Shown: one piece after another, positions 4,817-7,865 of the stretch
Numbering within the stretch: the stretch's first letter is position 1
Layout: each line of letters opens with the position of its first letter
DNA from: Dehalococcoidales bacterium
GTDB taxonomy: Bacteria; Chloroflexota; Dehalococcoidia; Dehalococcoidales; UBA2162
Direction of reading: 5' to 3'
Assembly (NCBI GenBank): GCA_030648675.1
Contig: JAUSGV010000026.1
Location: 1-7,865 of the forward strand
DNA: 7,865 bases
Position numbers and translations under genes: made by a program
The notes under the pieces: generated by a model
Told to the model about the DNA's origin: nothing
Seen by the model: the letters and a program-made list of their open reading frames with translations, nothing else
Databases searched by the model: none

Positions 4817-7426
4817 ATGAAAAATTTCCTTCGAGCGTTGATTCTTGTCTATGCTGGCTGTATTTATGTGGCGTTTGCGTATCCTCCGCAATTCTTAAGA
4901 AACGGATCCTTCGATGACATACCTTTAAAAGGTGTCGCGAGTGGCTGGAGAGACAATAGTGGCTGGGCCGACGTCAAGGTGCAATATTCAGCTGATAAGG
5001 CAAATGCGCATGCCGGATGGGCACAAAAAATTGTCTCGTCCGACTTTCGTTCCGGCGCCGTGCAGTTCCTTCAGTCCGGTTTGGCGGTATCCAAAGGTAT
5101 CAGGTATGAGGTAAGAGTGTGGTTGAGGGGGGACGTGAGCTCTCCCGTGGAAATATTACTCCGGAAACGCGGATCTCCCTACACGACTTATATCTCGCGT
5201 GCATTCAAAGTGACCTCAGAGTGGAAAGAGTACTCCTTTCCGGCAGCAAGCCTGGCGGATGATTCAGACGTTTATTTTATTATCCAGTTTACGAGCGCTG
5301 GAACTCTGTGGATAGATGACGCTTCTTTCCGCAGTGTTGACGTTCGGGTCGCGCCGATTGCAGCAGAGAAAGGGAATTATCTTGATAATGGTAGTTTTGA
5401 ATCAGGGCTGGACCGCTGGGGTATACAGATACGTGAGTTTGGCGATTATGAGCATGAGGCATCCGTTGAGTTAACAAAACGGGAACCAGAGGTAGTCAGA
5501 GATAAGGCGCAGGTAGGCCGGCGTTCTTTAAAGATATCAATACCAAAGCACGGTATGTTTACGCTTACCTCGCCGTACGTCAAAGTTACCACCGGCAGAA
5601 AATACTCTCTGTCGCTGTGGATGGCCGCCGATAAAGCGAGAGATGTCAGGATAGGTTTGGCGTCCAATCTTTTTAGACCAACCGATACCAATTCAAATGT
5701 GTTTGCGATAACAGGACGCTGGAAAAGATACAGCATGTCGGTAATGCTTCCGCCAGCCGATGAGGATGCTTATTTTGCCGTGGTTGAATCCAATGGCGAG
5801 GGTGTTGTTTGGGTCGACGGGGTTCAGCTGGAGGAGGGAGAAGTTTCACCTTTCAAACCGAAGAGTTTAATCGAGATCGGTCTGCAAAGAGAGGGCGTTC
5901 CGGTATTGTACCGTGTCGGGGATAGCATCAAGTTGAGCGTCTTGATATCGTCGTTCGATACTCCCATAGCTACGGCTGTTTCCATAAAATCGATCGATTA
6001 CTATGGACGAAGTATCGATTTGTTAGGCAAGAATGAAAATATAAAACCACTCGAAAGCCACACGATCGAGTTCGCGCACCCTTCCGCGATCCCCGGTTAT
6101 TACAAAATTGTGGCGGAAGTTAAGGGCAACGGAAGCCTGATGGATACGTCTGAAATGGCCATCGCGATTTTACCTGCCGATATTCCTGAACCCTTTGCCG
6201 CTTCCCCTTTTGGCAATCACGTCAAGTTCAATGCGAGAAATCTCGAACAGGCAAGACGACTGGGGGTAAGCTGGCTGAGAATGCATCCACCCTTGGCAAC
6301 CAAATGGGCAGTTGTGGAAAAGGATAGAACAAAATTTGTTTTTAATGACGAAGGTATTCTGTTGGCTAAATCATTGGGGCTCAACATATTGGGATCGCTC
6401 GATACATCTCCCCGTTGGGCTTCGCAAGTCCCCGCTGAAAATGCCGATGAATTTAGAGCCTACCCGCCCAAGGATATGAAGGATTGGGAAACCTACGTGT
6501 ATAAAACAGTGGAACATTACAAGGGGATCATAGACTACTGGGAGGTGTGGAATGAACCGGATGGTAATCAATTTCTAAAGGTCCATGGTTCTTTTGGCCG
6601 TCCGCCCATAGCGGAGGTTTATACGGAACTGCTGAAAGTTGCGTACCGGGCCGCGAAAAGAGCTAACCCCAACGCAACGATTGTCGGCGGGGTTGCCAAC
6701 AGGGAACCCCTATCGCAGTGGTTCGCGGAGATTTTTTCCCGCGGAGCATATCCTTACATGGATATCCCGTCCTTCCATGGGTATACCGATGGATGGCCGG
6801 ATGATGCGCTTCCTGTCTCCAGAAGCGTCCATATCGATGAGCTGAAAGCCTTAATGCGCAAGCAGGGGGACGGGACAGAGAAACCAATTTGGGAAACAGA
6901 AAGCGGAGTCCTGTATCCGGAAACGGCATATGGCAATATTCGTCAGGTCTCATCCGGTTACCACCCATCCCCCCGGGACAGCGCGGCTTATGTCGTGCGC
7001 CATTATGTAAGTCTACTTTCGCGCGGAGTTTCAAAATGGTTCTATTACAGCATGATGATCAGTCACCGCATTGACCGTTCCGAGGCGACGGGTTTCTTCG
7101 AATGGGATGGTTCGCCGAGGGCGCTTGCCGTTGCCTATGCTAACTTGGTGCGATTTATTGGAAAGACAAAATTTGATCGTATGCAGAACTTGGGTAGTGA
7201 AGTGAGCGCATCTGTATTCAGCGACGATGACCGGGTTGTCATCGTACTCTGGGCGAAAGGGTGGGGAAACGATAAGAAAGTCGAGACATCGCTTGAAAAT
7301 CCTACTCCATACCGGAATATCACGATTTACAATATTATGGGTGAGACGATCCTTAAGCTTGAAAACCAGCGAACACTAAAGATCTTAGTGACGAACGAAC
7401 CCAGATACATCGTGTTCTCAAAATAA
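4817..7426 (+). CDS. Secreted multimodular clan GH-A glycoside hydrolase (GH39/PslG-like)
   Basis: The 869-residue product starts with MKNFLR, a hydrophobic core and probable cleavage after AFA (19-21). A binding module spans about 25-175 (NGSF ... LWIDDASF), a second about 187-345 (NGSFESGLDRW ... VWVDGVQLEEG). An Ig-like spacer covers about 356-452. The (beta/alpha)8 catalytic domain spans about 460-785, and a beta-rich C-terminal domain ends it. Catalytic motifs are clear: WEVWNEP with acid/base Glu580, HGYTDGW at 654-660, and PIWETESG with probable nucleophile Glu695. Their spacing and context fit GH39 and relatives such as PslG, an endoglycosidase encoded in the Psl exopolysaccharide locus. 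It probably hydrolyses the polymer made by this cluster, in the periplasm or outside; the substrate is inferred. ATG 4817 is the first start after an in-frame TGA at 4799. The mature protein has no cysteine, unlike its divergent neighbour. Only 63 bp without a visible terminator separate it from the flippase gene, so co-transcription is plausible. The GH family number is less certain than the clan. Confidence 0.88.
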   Translation: MKNFLRALILVYAGCIYVAFAYPPQFLRNGSFDDIPLKGVASGWRDNSGWADVKVQYSADKANAHAGWAQKIVSSDFRSGAVQFLQSGLAVSKGIRYEVRVWLRGDVSSPVEILLRKRGSPYTTYISRAFKVTSEWKEYSFPAASLADDSDVYFIIQFTSAGTLWIDDASFRSVDVRVAPIAAEKGNYLDNGSFESGLDRWGIQIREFGDYEHEASVELTKREPEVVRDKAQVGRRSLKISIPKHGMFTLTSPYVKVTTGRKYSLSLWMAADKARDVRIGLASNLFRPTDTNSNVFAITGRWKRYSMSVMLPPADEDAYFAVVESNGEGVVWVDGVQLEEGEVSPFKPKSLIEIGLQREGVPVLYRVGDSIKLSVLISSFDTPIATAVSIKSIDYYGRSIDLLGKNENIKPLESHTIEFAHPSAIPGYYKIVAEVKGNGSLMDTSEMAIAILPADIPEPFAASPFGNHVKFNARNLEQARRLGVSWLRMHPPLATKWAVVEKDRTKFVFNDEGILLAKSLGLNILGSLDTSPRWASQVPAENADEFRAYPPKDMKDWETYVYKTVEHYKGIIDYWEVWNEPDGNQFLKVHGSFGRPPIAEVYTELLKVAYRAAKRANPNATIVGGVANREPLSQWFAEIFSRGAYPYMDIPSFHGYTDGWPDDALPVSRSVHIDELKALMRKQGDGTEKPIWETESGVLYPETAYGNIRQVSSGYHPSPRDSAAYVVRHYVSLLSRGVSKWFYYSMMISHRIDRSEATGFFEWDGSPRALAVAYANLVRFIGKTKFDRMQNLGSEVSASVFSDDDRVVIVLWAKGWGNDKKVETSLENPTPYRNITIYNIMGETILKLENQRTLKILVTNEPRYIVFSK
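4889..5341 (+). repeat. N-terminal binding module of the glycosidase, homologous to the two modules of the beta-helix protein
   Basis: Encodes about residues 25-175. The order NGSF...W, IRYEVRVWLRG, LLRKRGSPYTTYISR, SEWKEYSF, LWIDDASF follows that of both beta-helix-protein modules (NSTF...W, KTYMLEFKL, ILRRNGPTYESAG, TEWQTYSF, IYIDDVVV). The 'LRK/RRxGxxY' segment is the clearest shared signature. It lacks the cysteine pair present in the other two. CBM4/9-type assignment comes from this pattern, not from a search. Confidence 0.65.
5375..5851 (+). other. Second binding-type module of the glycosidase
   Basis: Encodes about residues 187-345: YLDNGSFESGLDRWG at the start, RRSLKISIP and GRKYSLSLWMAAD in the middle, and VWVDGVQLEEGEVSPFKP at the end. 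This is the standard layout of a CBM4/9-like jelly-roll module, here of the subtype often found in front of GH-A enzymes. It is more distant from the other three modules, without their LRRxGPxY signature. Confidence 0.65.
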
Positions 7427-7489
7427 GTCACCCTTAAGCCACGCCCCGATCACGCCATTTAACGAATTTAGATAAACGAGCGACTGAAC

Positions 7490-7865
7490 TTGGCCAACCC
7501 GTTCCCGCACGACCGGCGGAATTTATCCGACCGCAGCCTTTCCGCGTTGAAATGGAATTATGTCGGCGTGGCGGCAAAAATCCTGGCGCAATTGTTGATC
7601 GGGGTACTCTTGGCACGTCTCCTGGGGCCTGAACCTTTCGGCTTGGTGGCGATGGCATGGATTATCATCGGTTTGGGTAACTTGTTGGCGGATTTCGGTC
7701 TCGGCGCGGCTCTGGTGCAGCGCAAAGAAATAACCGATCTGGAAGTTCGTTATGTGTTCACCGCGCAGGTGATTTTTGGTTTTGTCCTTACCGGTATCGT
7801 CGCCGCTTCTGCCGGATTAATGGCCTATGTCTTTAAACGAGCGGACATAGTGCCTGTGGTACAGG
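7490..7865 (+). CDS. Wzx-type polysaccharide flippase (MATE/MVF-like), N-terminal part, cut by window end
   Basis: The frame is open from just after a TAG at 7469-7471 to the right edge, giving 125 codons if it starts at TTG 7490. A short charged lead (MANPFPHDRR...) is followed by SALKWNYVGVAAKI (18-31), then LLARLLGPEPFGLVAMAW (40-57), LADFGLGAALVQRKEIT (66-82) and a further hydrophobic stretch at about 88-114. The 'LARLLGPexFGLvAMA' and 'DFGLgaALvQrkeit' motifs are hallmarks of Wzx/RfbX-type flippases, which translocate undecaprenyl-linked repeat units across the inner membrane and usually have 12-14 membrane segments in about 420-500 residues. No ATG occurs upstream of the conserved part, and ATG codons inside it (7651, for example) would remove the first helix, so TTG 7490 is preferred. 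The GAG at 7478-7480 is only a weak ribosome binding site. It follows the glycosidase gene on the same strand by 63 bp. Confidence 0.85.
   Translation, partial: MANPFPHDRRNLSDRSLSALKWNYVGVAAKILAQLLIGVLLARLLGPEPFGLVAMAWIIIGLGNLLADFGLGAALVQRKEITDLEVRYVFTAQVIFGFVLTGIVAASAGLMAYVFKRADIVPVVQ

Noticed and set aside
4850..4880. Possible lipoprotein signal (VYAGC) at the start of the glycosidase
   Set aside because: Tyr at position -3 does not fit the usual lipobox, and a good signal peptidase I site (AFA) follows shortly after. Lipid anchoring is possible but not favoured.
4729..4917. A 62-codon plus-strand frame from TTG 4729 in the divergent region
   Set aside because: It runs into the signal-peptide coding region of the glycosidase in another frame and has no motif or ribosome binding site. 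A leader peptide role cannot be supported.
6663..7034. A 123-codon minus-strand frame inside the glycosidase gene
   Set aside because: It lies wholly opposite the catalytic domain coding region, whose motifs are clear; the antisense product has no recognisable features.
7427..7489. Terminator between the glycosidase and flippase genes
   Set aside because: No stable stem followed by a T-tract is visible in these 63 bp.
1..7865. CRISPR arrays, tRNA or rRNA genes, complete insertion sequences
   Set aside because: No regularly spaced repeats, no tRNA-like cloverleaf, and no transposase-like reading frame were seen on either strand.

Overview
The window looks like part of an exopolysaccharide or O-antigen-type gene cluster of a Gram-negative bacterium. 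It combines an envelope SGNH esterase/acyltransferase-like protein, two large exported carbohydrate-active proteins with carbohydrate-binding modules, and the start of a Wzx-type polysaccharide flippase. Base composition is moderate, and protein style (exported via Sec-type signal peptides, flippase N-terminus) suggests a beta- or gammaproteobacterium. That placement is inference from general resemblance, not from a marker gene.

Layout. (1) Positions 21-1217, plus strand: a single-pass, N-terminally anchored SGNH-fold protein; its reading frame is open to the left edge, so its true start may lie outside. (2) Positions 1218-1543: a gap with no intact gene. It holds an imperfect direct repeat, a strong hairpin, and a decayed, frameshifted C-terminal scrap of a UDP-glucose 4-epimerase (galE-like) on the minus strand. 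(3) Positions 1544-4561, minus strand: a 1005-residue secreted right-handed parallel beta-helix protein carrying two tandem, homologous carbohydrate-binding-type modules. (4) Positions 4562-4816: the divergent intergenic control region. (5) Positions 4817-7426, plus strand: an 869-residue secreted clan GH-A glycoside hydrolase resembling the GH39/PslG group, with two N-terminal binding modules and an Ig-like spacer. (6) Positions 7490-7865, plus strand: the first 125 codons of a Wzx/MATE-type flippase, probably starting at TTG and running off the window.

How the parts may work together (inference): the flippase moves lipid-linked repeat units across the inner membrane, the SGNH protein adds or removes acyl groups on the polymer, and the beta-helix protein and the glycosidase cut or bind the polymer outside the cytoplasm. 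The most notable observation is that the two divergently transcribed enzymes share a homologous binding module (two copies in one, one in the other), suggesting that both act on the same polysaccharide. The galE remnant next to repeat-rich DNA marks a past rearrangement of the cluster.
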